Shown here: positions 43,845 through 52,623 of the stretch, piece after piece
How the letters are laid out: each line of letters opens with the position of its first letter
Position numbering within the stretch: the stretch's first letter is position 1
Assembly (NCBI GenBank): GCA_015259125.1
Contig: JABZGR010000002.1
Location: 62,001-126,000, forward strand
Length of the DNA stretch: 64,000 nucleotides
Direction: 5' to 3'
DNA from: Alloprevotella tannerae
Lineage (GTDB): Bacteria > Bacteroidota > Bacteroidia > Bacteroidales > Bacteroidaceae
Program-made: the position numbers and the translations under genes
The notes under the pieces: generated by a model
The model's database searches: none
Told to the model about the DNA's origin: nothing
What the model saw: only the letters and a program-made list of their open reading frames with translations

Positions 43845-44140
43845 GGAATAGCCCCGCAAATCCTATGTCTCTTTCTCGTGGGTACTTGGCTTTGTGGCGG
43901 TCGCTGCGTCTCGGCTGCAGCAGGCCTCCGTTGCTGATCGTCAGTTTTTGGGCGGAAAAGGATTGCCCCTTTGCTGACCGGTCTTTGATTTTATGCGATG
44001 TTTTCTTTCGGCGCTCGCTGCTGATCTGCTCTCCGACTCGTGGGCGGTCGGTGAGGACTTTTTTGCGGATGATAAACGCACTGAAAGTGATGGCTTTCGA
44101 TGTACGAAAAAGAGCACAAATCCAGCCTTCTTGCTTTTTT

Positions 44141-44224
44141 ATCGTGAGCGCAAACCTTTGTTCTCACGATAAAAAAGGTGTGTGCTCACGATGAAAAGGG
44201 TTTGCGCTCACGATGAAAAACGGG
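44141..44224. repeat. Family B four-unit array, locus B4
   Basis: Units begin at 44141, 44163, 44185 and 44207, exact 22-base pitch, with ATCGTGA, CTCACGA, CTCACGA and CTCACGA. The first spacer carries GCGCAAACC, the third GAAAAGGGTTTGCG, showing one unit inverted relative to the rest. Confidence 0.9.
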
Positions 44225-44523
44225 GGAGATAGGATGAATCAACTTTCAGTTCGGGGTGTGCGGTGGGTAATTGTCAGCATTTGGGTGTCGTTTAGTGTGT
44301 GATTCTAAACTTGGCGTTGGAGGAGCAAGGGGTCGCGCGAGGCGGGATGGGCGAGTGGGACGGAGAAATGCACATAAATTGGGAGAGCAAAAAATAAGTC
44401 TCAAAAAGGCTGCGATATGAGCCATCTTGAGACTTGTAGTTCGCGGGAAATACGGGAAAAATCGTTGTGCTTACGTGGGCTGAAACACGCTGGTAGGCCT
44501 TGATTTTTCGCTTTTGCGCCGAC

Positions 44524-45837
44524 TTATTTGCGCCCTATGGAATAATAGTCGAACCCATTTTTACGCATTTCTGCAGGGTCGTAGATGTTGCGTCCATCGA
44601 AGACGATCGGATTGCGCATCAAATCGTGGACACGCGCCCACGAGGGGAGACGAAATTGCTTCCATTCCGTCAGTAAAAGTAGAGCATCTGCCCCCTTTGC
44701 TGCGTCGTAAATGTCGGAAGCATAGATGACGGCGTCGCCCAGTCGGCGGCGGGCTTCATCCATCGCGGCGGGGTCGAAGACGCGAACGGTGCAGCCGGCT
44801 TCGAGCAAGTGGCGGATGGTTACGAGACTGGTGGCCTCGCGCATATCGTCGGTTTCGGCCTTGAAAGCTAAGCCCCAGAGGGCTATGGTCTTACCTTGCA
44901 AATCGCCATAGTGGCGGCGGAGCTTTTCAAACAAGACGCTCTTCTGTCGCTCGTTGACTTCCTCCACGGCTTTCAGGACGCGCATATCGTAGCCGTTTTG
45001 CTCGGCAGTTTGCACCAAGGCTTTGACGTCCTTGGGGAAGCAAGAACCGCCGTAGCCGCAGCCCGGATAGAGAAATTTTGACCCGATTCGCGTATCGGAA
45101 CCAATGCCTTTGCGCACTTGATTTACGTCGGCGCCTACCAATTCGCAGAGGTTGGCGATGTCGTTCATAAAAGAGATGCGCGTGGCCAGCATGGAGTTGG
45201 CGGCATATTTGATCATCTCCGCACTGGGTACGTCGGTGAAGATCACGCGAAAGTTGTTGAGCATAAAAGGGGCGTAAAGCCGCGTCATAAGTTCGCGCGC
45301 CTTTTCGCTTTCTACGCCGACAACCACGCGATCGGGCGACATAAAGTCTTTGATGGCTGAGCCTTCTTTGAGAAATTCTGGATTGGACGCTACGTCGAAG
45401 GGGATGTCGACACCGCGCTTGCTCAATTCTTCGCGAATGGCGGCTTCTACTTTGCGCGCCGTGCCAACGGGGACGGTGCTCTTGGTGACTACGACGAGGT
45501 AGTGTTGCATATGGCGGCCCACTTCTCGAGCCACCTCCAAAACATAGCGGAGATCGGCGCTGCCATCTTCATCGGGCGGCGTGCCTACGGCACTGAAAAC
45601 GGCTTCAACGCCGTCTAAACAATCGGCTAAACGCGTTGTAAAATGCAGGCGGCCTTCGTGCGTGTTGCGCAAAACCAGTTCGTCAAGTCCCGGTTCGTAA
45701 ATGGGGATGTCGCCGGCGCGTAGGCGCTCGATTTTTGCTTGATCTATATCGACGCAGGTCACGTCAATACCCATTTCTGCAAAGCAGGCGCCGGAAACTA
45801 AACCGACATAGCCTGTTCCAACTATTGCTATCTTCAT
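44524..45837 (-). CDS. ugd: UDP-glucose 6-dehydrogenase
   Basis: A 437-residue NAD enzyme that makes UDP-glucuronate for capsule or other surface glycans. The N-terminal dinucleotide fold is IVGTGYVGLVSGACFAEMG, and the catalytic Cys is in FLYPGCGYGGSCFPKDVKAL (about residues 255-274). Length is standard. It is monocistronic, placed next to gtrA/fkp and so part of a small sugar-nucleotide neighbourhood. A partial promoter (45853-45860) lies upstream. Confidence 0.95.
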   Translation of the reverse strand: MKIAIVGTGYVGLVSGACFAEMGIDVTCVDIDQAKIERLRAGDIPIYEPGLDELVLRNTHEGRLHFTTRLADCLDGVEAVFSAVGTPPDEDGSADLRYVLEVAREVGRHMQHYLVVVTKSTVPVGTARKVEAAIREELSKRGVDIPFDVASNPEFLKEGSAIKDFMSPDRVVVGVESEKARELMTRLYAPFMLNNFRVIFTDVPSAEMIKYAANSMLATRISFMNDIANLCELVGADVNQVRKGIGSDTRIGSKFLYPGCGYGGSCFPKDVKALVQTAEQNGYDMRVLKAVEEVNERQKSVLFEKLRRHYGDLQGKTIALWGLAFKAETDDMREATSLVTIRHLLEAGCTVRVFDPAAMDEARRRLGDAVIYASDIYDAAKGADALLLLTEWKQFRLPSWARVHDLMRNPIVFDGRNIYDPAEMRKNGFDYYSIGRK

Positions 45838-45852
45838 CGCTTAGCGCAAGGT

Positions 45853-45860
45853 CAAATGTA
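45853..45860 (-). promoter_or_regulatory. -7 box of ugd
   Basis: Minus-strand TACATTTG, 15 bases before the ATG. No TTG at the right distance. Confidence 0.35.
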
Positions 45861-45865
45861 TGGAA

Positions 45866-45897
45866 TAAAAGAAAAGGAAGAGGAGGCCTCTTCCTTT
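45866..45897 (-). terminator. Terminator of the sigma-54 activator-lptE-TPR-secG operon
   Basis: AAAGGAAGAGG (45873-45883) pairs with CCTCTTCCTTT (45887-45897) over a three-base loop; the minus strand continues TCTTTTATT. Lies seven bases after secG. Confidence 0.85.
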
Positions 45898-45903
45898 GTG
45901 GGT

Positions 45904-46233
45904 TTACTGTGCGGGTGCTGTTGGCGCACCGCCACCTGCGGGCTGGCCGGGTAGCGTTTGGGGCGCCGGAGTGGTCTGCATATTGGTCACAACGTTGATG
46001 GCCTTATCTTGCTTTGGCTCAAAGAAGGTAGAGGCTACGCTGAAGATGACTAATAATGCAGCTAATGTCCACGTAGACTTCTCAATGAAGTCGGTAGTTT
46101 TGCGCACGCCCATAATTGCATTTGAAGCAGAGAAGCCGGAAGCTAAACCTCCGCCTTTTGATTCTTGGATCAAGACGACCAGCGTCAATAGTATACCTGC
46201 AATTACGGCTAAGATGATTAAGACTGTATACAT
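45904..46233 (-). CDS. secG: Preprotein translocase subunit SecG
   Basis: A 109-residue inner-membrane protein with two transmembrane segments (about residues 3-22 and 53-72) flanking the family block LVVLIQESKGGGLASGF, and a Pro/Ala/Gly-rich C-terminal tail (QTLPGQPAGGGAPTAPAQ). It partners SecY/SecE in protein export, driven by SecA (encoded at 58.6 kb). The stop and the preceding gene are separated by one base, and a good terminator follows. Confidence 0.9.
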   Translation of the reverse strand: MYTVLIILAVIAGILLTLVVLIQESKGGGLASGFSASNAIMGVRKTTDFIEKSTWTLAALLVIFSVASTFFEPKQDKAINVVTNMQTTPAPQTLPGQPAGGGAPTAPAQ

Positions 46234-46234
46234 C

Positions 46235-46987
46235 CTACTTATTTTTATGTTTGTTATTTACAATTAGTTTCTCGAGGAAGCGGATTTGGTCTGCAAAATA
46301 AACGTTTTTTCTTGGATTAACCAAGTTTAAGCGCCGTATTATTTCAGCAGCTTTCTCGTAGCGTCCCTGTCTGATATAGATGCGCGCTAATGTTTCTGTG
46401 AAGAAATCTTCGCCAATTTCGTCGTTTTCGTCCTCTTCAGCAAGCTCGGGCGTGTACTCAGGCTCTTCTTTGAGCGTGATCTTATCATTCTTTTCGATGA
46501 ATGTGTTGACCAGCGTTTCGCGACGCTTGCTTCTCTCATTTTTATCCGACTCTTGGGCAGCGGGAACAGGCTCTGGGCTAATGTCATCCATTTCGTTGAG
46601 AATGGCTGTATAGTCGGTCGTGGCGTCAGCTGGGGTTGGTGTGCGCCGAATGGGGACAGTAGGCGCACCGGTATTGTTGATAAAATCGTCGATCAGCGTC
46701 TGTGTGCGGCCTTTTTGCGAATTTTTCGCTGACACTGGGGAAGAAATGGGCTGCAATAGGCGATTTTTATCTTCGACCATTGCGTATAGTACGCTCCGAT
46801 CGGGAACAAAAAGAGCGGCGCGGCGGAGTTCGTCGCCAAATGAGGGGTCGTGGAGTAAAAAAAGATTCTTGAGAAACAATAAGCGTGCGACAGCATCGTA
46901 AGGATGCCGCGCAACGGCTTCGCGCAGTTGGAACAGCGTTCGCTTATCCAGCGCCTCCGGATGGGAAAGATAGTCGGTTAATCTCAC
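46235..46987 (-). CDS. Tetratricopeptide-like protein upstream of secG
   Basis: A 250-residue cytoplasmic protein. The N-terminal helical part (LFQLREAVARHPYDAVARLLFLKNLFLLHD) and C-terminal RIYIRQGRYEKAAEIIRRLNLVNP look like single TPR motifs separated by a polar, acid-rich linker (about residues 90-190). The same arrangement precedes secG in other Bacteroidetes, so the gene is real; its exact job is unknown. It is one base from secG and seven from lptE. Confidence 0.8.
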   Translation of the reverse strand: MRLTDYLSHPEALDKRTLFQLREAVARHPYDAVARLLFLKNLFLLHDPSFGDELRRAALFVPDRSVLYAMVEDKNRLLQPISSPVSAKNSQKGRTQTLIDDFINNTGAPTVPIRRTPTPADATTDYTAILNEMDDISPEPVPAAQESDKNERSKRRETLVNTFIEKNDKITLKEEPEYTPELAEEDENDEIGEDFFTETLARIYIRQGRYEKAAEIIRRLNLVNPRKNVYFADQIRFLEKLIVNNKHKNK

Positions 46988-46994
46988 GTTGCTT

Positions 46995-47510
46995 TTACCA
47001 GTCGGCCACAGTGGCGTTGAAGATTTGGTCGGTTATATCGTTGGTCATCTCTTTTACGAGCCGCTCCTGCACAGCAGAGAGTTGCTGGGATGAATCGTAT
47101 TGCGTCGTAGCTGAGAATTGGCGCTCCCAACTTTGATTCGTTTTGCTGTTGGTGAAGCGTATGTTGACGGTCATTCTTAATTGCACTTGTGAGGAGAGGC
47201 CATCGGCAGATATGCCTTTATTAAATTGATCGTAGCCCGTGATTTCTCCGGCAATGTGTAAATCTCCATTGCGCTTGACTTGCCGCAAACGGGTCTGGTT
47301 CGCGTAGATGTCGCGCAGACGATTGTTGAACATAGCTTCCATCGGCGCCCATCCGTAGGGAGCGCGGTTGGTTATGTTATCTATTTGTATGGTGTGGGTT
47401 GTTGTGTAGTCGATCGAGGCACCGGTAAATTTATAACTGATGCACGACCCGAACAAAAGCGTTGCGAGCAAGATCAACAAAGGACCGACATACTTAGTTT
47501 TCCAAATCAT
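46995..47510 (-). CDS. lptE: LptE-like LPS-assembly lipoprotein
   Basis: A 171-residue lipoprotein. The lipobox LLFGSC puts the lipid-anchored Cys at residue 23 (MIWKTKYVGP...). The body KFTGASIDY...IQIDNITNRAPYGWAPMEAMFNNRLRD and QVQLRMTVNIRFTNSKT is the LptE pattern of Bacteroidetes. It would sit at the outer membrane beside LptD, bringing LPS to the surface. Its start overlaps the stop of the sigma-54 activator by 17 bases. Confidence 0.87.
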   Translation of the reverse strand: MIWKTKYVGPLLILLATLLFGSCISYKFTGASIDYTTTHTIQIDNITNRAPYGWAPMEAMFNNRLRDIYANQTRLRQVKRNGDLHIAGEITGYDQFNKGISADGLSSQVQLRMTVNIRFTNSKTNQSWERQFSATTQYDSSQQLSAVQERLVKEMTNDITDQIFNATVADW

Positions 47511-48690
47511 ACTCTTTTATTTTGCGATAGAGTGTGCGCTCCGAGATACCCAGTTGCTCAGCCGTCAATTTGCGGTTTCCCTTGTTTTGTTTTAGCACAC
47601 GACCAATGGTTTCTCTTTCCTGCTCTTCAAGCGATAGCGTTGGCTTGGCTTCTTCTGCGTCGCGAACCTCTTCTGCTTCCGCAAAAGTTTGGGGATCTAC
47701 GTAGTGGCTATTGAACGCCGGTAAACCCTTTCTGTCACTAAGATCGCAGGATTGGCCCTTGAGTTGCTCGCTGACGGTCTTTTTTAGCTCAGAAACATCG
47801 CGGCGCAAATCGAAAAGTATTTGGTAGAGAATTTCTCGCTCGTTCTCGAAACTATGCTCCTTGACTTGCGGATCAGAGACGACCAACTGGTTGTGCGGAC
47901 GCTCTTCGGGAATGTATTGACGCAAGACTTCAGCCGTGATCTCCCGTTCCTCAGCCGTCACAGACATATTCTCGGCGACGTTACGCAGTTGGCGGATATT
48001 GCCGGGCCAAGAATAATGCATTAAAACTGCCTTGGCGTCTTCCGTAAGCCGAATGGGCGGCATTTTATACTTCTCGCTCATATCGAGCGCAAACTTCCGG
48101 AAGAGCAAAGTCGCGTCTTCGCCGCGTTCACGCAAAGGCGGAATCGTTATGAGTATGGAATTGAGGCGATAATAAAGGTCTTCCCTGAACTTTCCATCGC
48201 TGATGGCGCGGTCCATGTTAACGTTCGTGGCTGCAACGATGCGCACGTCAGTCTTTTTCACCTGACTTGAGCCGACGGGGATAAATTCGCCGGTTTCCAA
48301 GACGCGGAGGAGGCGTGCTTGCGTTTGCAGGGGCAATTCGCCGACCTCATCTAAGAAAAGCGTACCGCCATCTGCCACGGAAAAATAGCCTTCGCGTTTT
48401 TCTACAGCGCCGGTAAAAGCCCCTTTCTCGTGACCAAAAAGCTCCGAATCAATAGTTCCTTCCGGAATAGCCCCGCAATTGACGGCGAAATACTTCTTCG
48501 TTTTTCGCGCACTATTATCATGAATGATGCGAGGAAAGATTTCCTTTCCCACGCCGTTTTCCCCCATAATGAGAACCGAGAGATCAACGGGCGCAATCTT
48601 AAGTGCGACGTCGATGGCCCGATTAAGACCCTCGGCGTTGCCTACAATTCCGTAGCGTTGTTTGATTCGTTGCAGTAACGTTTCGTTCAT
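47494..48690 (-). CDS. Sigma-54-dependent transcriptional activator without receiver domain
   Basis: A 398-residue regulator. The AAA+ domain begins almost at once: Walker A GENGVGKE (about residues 43-50), GAFTGA (about 90-95, contact with sigma-54), and FLDEVGELPL (Walker B). The C-terminus ETIGRVLKQNKGNRKLTAEQLGISERTLYRKIKEY is a Fis-type helix-turn-helix. No N-terminal receiver or GAF domain exists, so activity would be set by other means or be constitutive. It heads the operon with lptE, TPR and secG, with a full promoter upstream. Start chosen is the ATG at 48690; 48711 is also possible. Confidence 0.9.
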   Translation of the reverse strand: MNETLLQRIKQRYGIVGNAEGLNRAIDVALKIAPVDLSVLIMGENGVGKEIFPRIIHDNSARKTKKYFAVNCGAIPEGTIDSELFGHEKGAFTGAVEKREGYFSVADGGTLFLDEVGELPLQTQARLLRVLETGEFIPVGSSQVKKTDVRIVAATNVNMDRAISDGKFREDLYYRLNSILITIPPLRERGEDATLLFRKFALDMSEKYKMPPIRLTEDAKAVLMHYSWPGNIRQLRNVAENMSVTAEEREITAEVLRQYIPEERPHNQLVVSDPQVKEHSFENEREILYQILFDLRRDVSELKKTVSEQLKGQSCDLSDRKGLPAFNSHYVDPQTFAEAEEVRDAEEAKPTLSLEEQERETIGRVLKQNKGNRKLTAEQLGISERTLYRKIKEYDLEN

Positions 48691-48708
48691 AAGTTCCTTT
48701 TGAGCAGA

Positions 48709-48739
48709 CAAAGTTAGCCCAAATCAGCTAAAAGGCAAA
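48709..48739 (-). promoter_or_regulatory. Promoter of the sigma-54 activator operon
   Basis: Minus-strand TTTG (48736-48739), 19 bases, TAACTTTG (48709-48716). It would start transcription about 12 bases before the ATG at 48690, which supports that start over 48711. Confidence 0.75.
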
Positions 48740-48773
48740 ACAAAAGCGCATTTTCCGCCCGCCGGCTCGCGCC

Positions 48774-48794
48774 TATTATATATATAATGTGTAC
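48774..48794 (+). repeat. AT-repeat ATAATGTGT motif
   Basis: TATTATATATATAATGTGTA on the plus strand; related to motifs at 20177, 53104 and 62023. Confidence 0.5.
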
Positions 48795-48815
48795 GGCGCA
48801 GCGGCCGCTTCCATA

Positions 48816-49586
48816 TTAAGAACCCGTTGTCGGCATAATGGGCGCGAAGGTCAATTGCGCCTTTACCGCAGTCGCACCATCAGCGTGGTGGATCTCAACA
48901 TCGTAGACTCCCCCTTCGCGTTTCGCCTTATAGAAGTGCAGTTCTTGATCATAAAACGTCTCTTTGGCATAAGCAATCTCCACGCGGCGCAGCCTATTGT
49001 GCTCATACCATTCTTTAGAAAACAGATCCAGCACTTTTTCTAACAATCGTATCGAATTCGCGTGCCCGTTTGAGTCCAAATCGCAAAAGCTTACGCGTCC
49101 GATGGCTTGCGCTTGAGTCGCTTCTTCAGGCTTTAAGCGGATGCGCCCCGGCCCTTTGATAGGGAAGTCCGGTGTTGGGAGCAGCACGTTTTGAAAGTGC
49201 GATAACTGCGCCAAGTCAACCGGCTGCCTCGTGCACAGATCGATCAAGGCCCATACGCTGTAGGCGTGCCCTATTTCCCGCCCGGCAGCATCTTGTATGG
49301 TAAAGAGGCGCGTCGTAAACTGTCTGACGACGCCGCTGGCCCACGTCGAGACGCTAAAGTCTGCATCGGCGATCGGTCGATCCTCCATTTCAATAATCAA
49401 GCGTGAGAATACCCAGCTCCATTGCTCCTCACTGGTCGGTCCGAAACCGAATTTGCGCTCCGAAGCGTGCTTTTGCGCGCAGCGCAGTAAGATATTGCCC
49501 AAGTTTCCCCAAGCTATGCGTCCTGTAAAGTCTTCTGAAAAAGGCTCTACCTTGAACTTATACGTCCCGATCTGCCTCTTTTCCAT
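48816..49586 (-). CDS. Acyl-ACP thioesterase (FatA/FatB-type)
   Basis: A 256-residue tandem hot-dog protein. RLIIEMEDRPIADADFSVSTWASGVVRQFTTRLFTI is the N-terminal hot-dog, and VSFCDLDSNGHANSIRLLEKVLDLF (about residues 157-181) carries the Asn-x-His of the active site (DSNGHAN). It would release fatty acids from acyl carrier protein. Length matches bacterial members. It is monocistronic, opposite to the DPP IV gene; a -7 box TAGTTTTG is seen upstream. Confidence 0.88.
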   Translation of the reverse strand: MEKRQIGTYKFKVEPFSEDFTGRIAWGNLGNILLRCAQKHASERKFGFGPTSEEQWSWVFSRLIIEMEDRPIADADFSVSTWASGVVRQFTTRLFTIQDAAGREIGHAYSVWALIDLCTRQPVDLAQLSHFQNVLLPTPDFPIKGPGRIRLKPEEATQAQAIGRVSFCDLDSNGHANSIRLLEKVLDLFSKEWYEHNRLRRVEIAYAKETFYDQELHFYKAKREGGVYDVEIHHADGATAVKAQLTFAPIMPTTGS

Positions 49587-49610
49587 AATAAGTTGCGTAA
49601 TAGTTTACTG

Positions 49611-49618
49611 CAAAACTA
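49611..49618 (-). promoter_or_regulatory. -7 box of the acyl-ACP thioesterase gene
   Basis: Minus-strand TAGTTTTG, about 25 bases before the ATG; no clear -33 match. Confidence 0.35.
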
Positions 49619-49832
49619 AGCAAATTCGTTGGAAATCTTTATTTTTGCAAGAGGTTTAGCCTAAATTTTTACGATATATGAGGCACTTTTTAGACACATT
49701 CTCGCCCTTTGTTGCCGCCTGCGCAAAGTGGCGGTCAGCATCCGCGTACTTTGCGGCGGCATGGGTTTCTCGTTGATCAGCTTCCTCTGAAATCGCCTCG
49801 CCTATATTATGACGCACACAAATTCACAACAA

Positions 49833-52037
49833 ATGAAATACTTCCTTACTGCCGCCCTCGCTCTCGCAGCTTGGTGTGGCCTTTCAGCCCAAAAGCCTAC
49901 GACGCAACCGCTTCGCTTGGAAGACGTCGTACACGGCGTCTTTGCGCCTAATTACATCTATGGCGTTCGTCCGGCTGCCGACGGCGAGACCTACACGCAA
50001 ATCTCCGACGATGGCGCACGTATTATTCGCCGATCATTTAAGACCGGGCAAGAGGTAGGCACGCTTTTTGACTGCAATACGGCGCGCGGCCCGGTCACTT
50101 TGACCCGCATTGACGGCTACATTATGTCGCCCGACGCCTCGAAAATCTTATTGCAGACGGAGACGAAGATGATTTATCGTCGCTCATCCACGGCTGTGTA
50201 TTACATCTTCGACATTCAAAACAACAAGTTTGAGCGCTTGAGCGACGGCGGTCCGCAGCAAGTGCCCCACTTCTCGCCCGATGGCACGATGGTGGCCTTC
50301 GTCAGAGCCAACAACCTCTTCTTGGTGAAATTGCTCTTCAACAATGCCGAAAGCCAAGTGACGACCGACGGCAAGTTCAACGAAGTGCTCAACGGCATCC
50401 CCGATTGGGTTAACGAGGAGGAGTTCTCTACCAACTGCAGCTTCGATTTTTCGGCCGACAGCAAGATGCTGGCTTGGGTGCGCTACGACGAGAGCAAAGT
50501 GCCTGTCTATTCCATTCAAGAATACAAGGGCGCTTATCCCACGCTCAAGCAATTCGACGAATACCCCGGCTATTACAACTACAAATATCCCGTGGCCGGC
50601 GCTAAAAATGCCGACGTCTGCGTGAAGAGTTTCGATATTAAAGCCGGCGTCACGCGCACAATGGACGTGCCGGTTGATAGCGATGGCTACATCCCGCGCA
50701 TCTGCTTCACCTCCGACCCTGAAAAGTTGGCGGTCGTTACGCTGAATCGCCACCAAGACCGCATGGATATCTATATGGTCAATCCGCGCTCCACCGTGGC
50801 CAAACTTGTGTTGCGCGAGACGGACAAAAAATATTTGGTAGAGGCTGCTTACAACGACTTGACCTTCTATCCCGGTCGCTTCGTGCTGACTTCGCAGCGC
50901 TCAGGCTACAAACAGCTGTATCTATATGACCTCAACGGCACACAACTGCGCCGTCTGACAAACGGCGATTATGACGTGACGACTTTTTATGGCTACGATC
51001 CGGCAACGGAGCGCACTTACTACCAGAGCGCAGCTGAAAGTCCGTTGCGCAGGGCCGTATATGTAGCTGAAAAGAACGGCAAAACGCGCCGCCTGTCTAC
51101 CCAGGTGGGCACGAATGCCGCCACTTTTTCCACGAATTTCAAGTATTTCCTCAACGTCTATTCTAATCTGACAACACCCCCTATCACCACGCTTTGCGAC
51201 GCTAACGGCAAGACGCTGACAACGCTCGTTGACAACGCCGAACTCAAGCAGCGCGTGGCTGATAAGGTAGGTACGAAAGAGCTCTTCTCCTTTACGACGC
51301 CCGACGGCGTTTCGCTCAACGGCTGGATGGTGAAGCCGCGCAACTTCGACCCCTCTAAAAAATACCCCGTCATCATGTATCAATACAGCGGTCCCGGTTC
51401 GCAGGAGGTAAAAGACGCCTGGTCGATCGGTTCTTACGGCGGCGGCTTGTTTGAGTCTTATATGGCGCAAAACGGCTATATCTTTGTCTGCGTCGATGGT
51501 CGCGGCACGGGTTTCCGCGGCGCAGATTTTGAGAAGTGCACCTACCTTCGCTTAGGCGAACAAGAGGCTAAGGACCAAGTAGAGACCGCCGTTTATCTCT
51601 CATCTCTACCTTACGTCGACGGAAGTCGCATCGGCATCTGGGGATGGAGCTTTGGTGGCTTCAATACGTTGATGGCTATGAGTGAGGGACGCCCCGTTTT
51701 CAAAGCCGGTGTCGCAGTGGCCGCCCCGTCTAATTGGAAATATTACGATACCGTCTATACAGAGCGTTATATGCGTACGCCCAAAGAAAATCCGGGCTAT
51801 GATATCAACCCCATCAATCGCGCTGCAAAGTTGCACGGTGCCTTATTGCTCGTTCACGGTACGGCCGACGACAATGTACACTACCGCAATTGCACGGAAT
51901 ACTCTGAAGCTTTGGTGCAGGCCAACAAGCAATTTCAGATGCAAATCTACACCAACCGCAACCACTTTATCAATGGCGGCAACACGCGCTTGCATCTCTA
52001 TGAGCGCATGACGAAATTCTTCTTCGATAATTTGTAA
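49833..52037 (+). CDS. Dipeptidyl peptidase IV-like S9 serine peptidase
   Basis: A 734-residue exported peptidase. The start is the ATG at 49833, giving signal peptide MKYFLTAALALAAWCGLSAQ; the 49809 reading adds eight residues. The N-terminal beta-propeller has IPDWVNEEEF with the double Glu motif that holds the N-terminus of the substrate in DPP IV. The C-terminal hydrolase has GIWGWSFGGFNTL (nucleophile Ser), GTADDNVHYRN (Asp) and TNRNHFINGG (His). It would remove Xaa-Pro dipeptides, supplying peptides to an anaerobe that lives on protein. Monocistronic; a strong terminator follows. Confidence 0.92.
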   Translation: MKYFLTAALALAAWCGLSAQKPTTQPLRLEDVVHGVFAPNYIYGVRPAADGETYTQISDDGARIIRRSFKTGQEVGTLFDCNTARGPVTLTRIDGYIMSPDASKILLQTETKMIYRRSSTAVYYIFDIQNNKFERLSDGGPQQVPHFSPDGTMVAFVRANNLFLVKLLFNNAESQVTTDGKFNEVLNGIPDWVNEEEFSTNCSFDFSADSKMLAWVRYDESKVPVYSIQEYKGAYPTLKQFDEYPGYYNYKYPVAGAKNADVCVKSFDIKAGVTRTMDVPVDSDGYIPRICFTSDPEKLAVVTLNRHQDRMDIYMVNPRSTVAKLVLRETDKKYLVEAAYNDLTFYPGRFVLTSQRSGYKQLYLYDLNGTQLRRLTNGDYDVTTFYGYDPATERTYYQSAAESPLRRAVYVAEKNGKTRRLSTQVGTNAATFSTNFKYFLNVYSNLTTPPITTLCDANGKTLTTLVDNAELKQRVADKVGTKELFSFTTPDGVSLNGWMVKPRNFDPSKKYPVIMYQYSGPGSQEVKDAWSIGSYGGGLFESYMAQNGYIFVCVDGRGTGFRGADFEKCTYLRLGEQEAKDQVETAVYLSSLPYVDGSRIGIWGWSFGGFNTLMAMSEGRPVFKAGVAVAAPSNWKYYDTVYTERYMRTPKENPGYDINPINRAAKLHGALLLVHGTADDNVHYRNCTEYSEALVQANKQFQMQIYTNRNHFINGGNTRLHLYERMTKFFFDNL

Positions 52038-52108
52038 AACGCTCCCCTTCGCCCTGTTGCAAACGTCGCAGTTGGCAGCAGTGCGATCGTGGGGAAAAGG
52101 ATAAACGC

Positions 52109-52144
52109 GTGCGAGGCAGGCTTGGGCTTGCCTCGCACTTTTTG
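52109..52144 (+). terminator. Terminator of the DPP IV gene
   Basis: GTGCGAGGCA (52109-52118) pairs perfectly with TGCCTCGCAC (52129-52138), followed by six T. Confidence 0.9.
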
Positions 52145-52284
52145 TTTCTTGCTGACAGCCCACGCTGACTTGCGCACAACTGATACCGCGCCGCGTAGAA
52201 GCCTAAGGTAAACGGACAAAGTAGTCTTAGGGCAATGCGTTCTCCTCGTTACCATACAAGTAGCGTCAGTTCACGCCCCTTGCG

Positions 52285-52370
52285 CTCACGACGAAAAGGG
52301 CTTGCGCTCGTGAGGTGAAGCCTTTTTTATCACGAGCGCAAGCCTTTTTTCTCGTGATAAAAAACCTCAG
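52285..52370. repeat. Family B four-unit array, locus B5
   Basis: Units begin at 52285, 52307, 52329 and 52351, exact 22-base pitch, with CTCACGA, CTCGTGA, ATCACGA and CTCGTGA. Spacers include CGAAAAGGGCTTGCG, GGTGAAGCCTTTTTT and GCGCAAGCCTTTTTT. Confidence 0.9.
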
Positions 52371-52572
52371 CCGTAGGCCGAAGAACTTCCAAATGGTTAT
52401 GCTTCAGTCGTTTCCTGTGAACTTTTCACAGTCTGTATCCGACGCGAATCATCCTCGTCCCTTTTGTCGTTAAAAACAAAGCAGCGCACGACCCCTTCAG
52501 TTCGCACGCCGCATCATCAAAATCAAGTCGGCCGAATCGCCTGTTGCCACTCGCCCGACCGGATACAAAAAG

Positions 52573-52606
52573 AGCCTGCAGGTAAATACCCACAGGCTTT
52601 TTTTTC
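52573..52606. terminator. Bidirectional terminator before the small lipoprotein
   Basis: AGCCTG (52573-52578) pairs with CAGGCT (52593-52598) with an inner GGT/ACC stem; eight T follow on the plus strand and CTTTTTG on the minus strand. Confidence 0.85.
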
Positions 52607-52623
52607 TTTTGACTTGTCTATGC

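Larger units (their letters stand above)
43764..44523. other. Non-coding interval between ugd and gtrA
   Basis: A 760-base stretch containing the gtrA promoter and family B locus B4. No other structured content was found. Confidence 0.6.
52038..52623. other. Non-coding convergent interval after the DPP IV gene
   Basis: Holds the DPP IV terminator (52109-52144), family B locus B5 and a bidirectional terminator at 52573-52606. No credible gene. Confidence 0.6.

Noticed and set aside
43860..44194. Plus-strand frame of 109 residues upstream of gtrA
   Set aside because: It overlaps the family B array at its end and has no protein signature.
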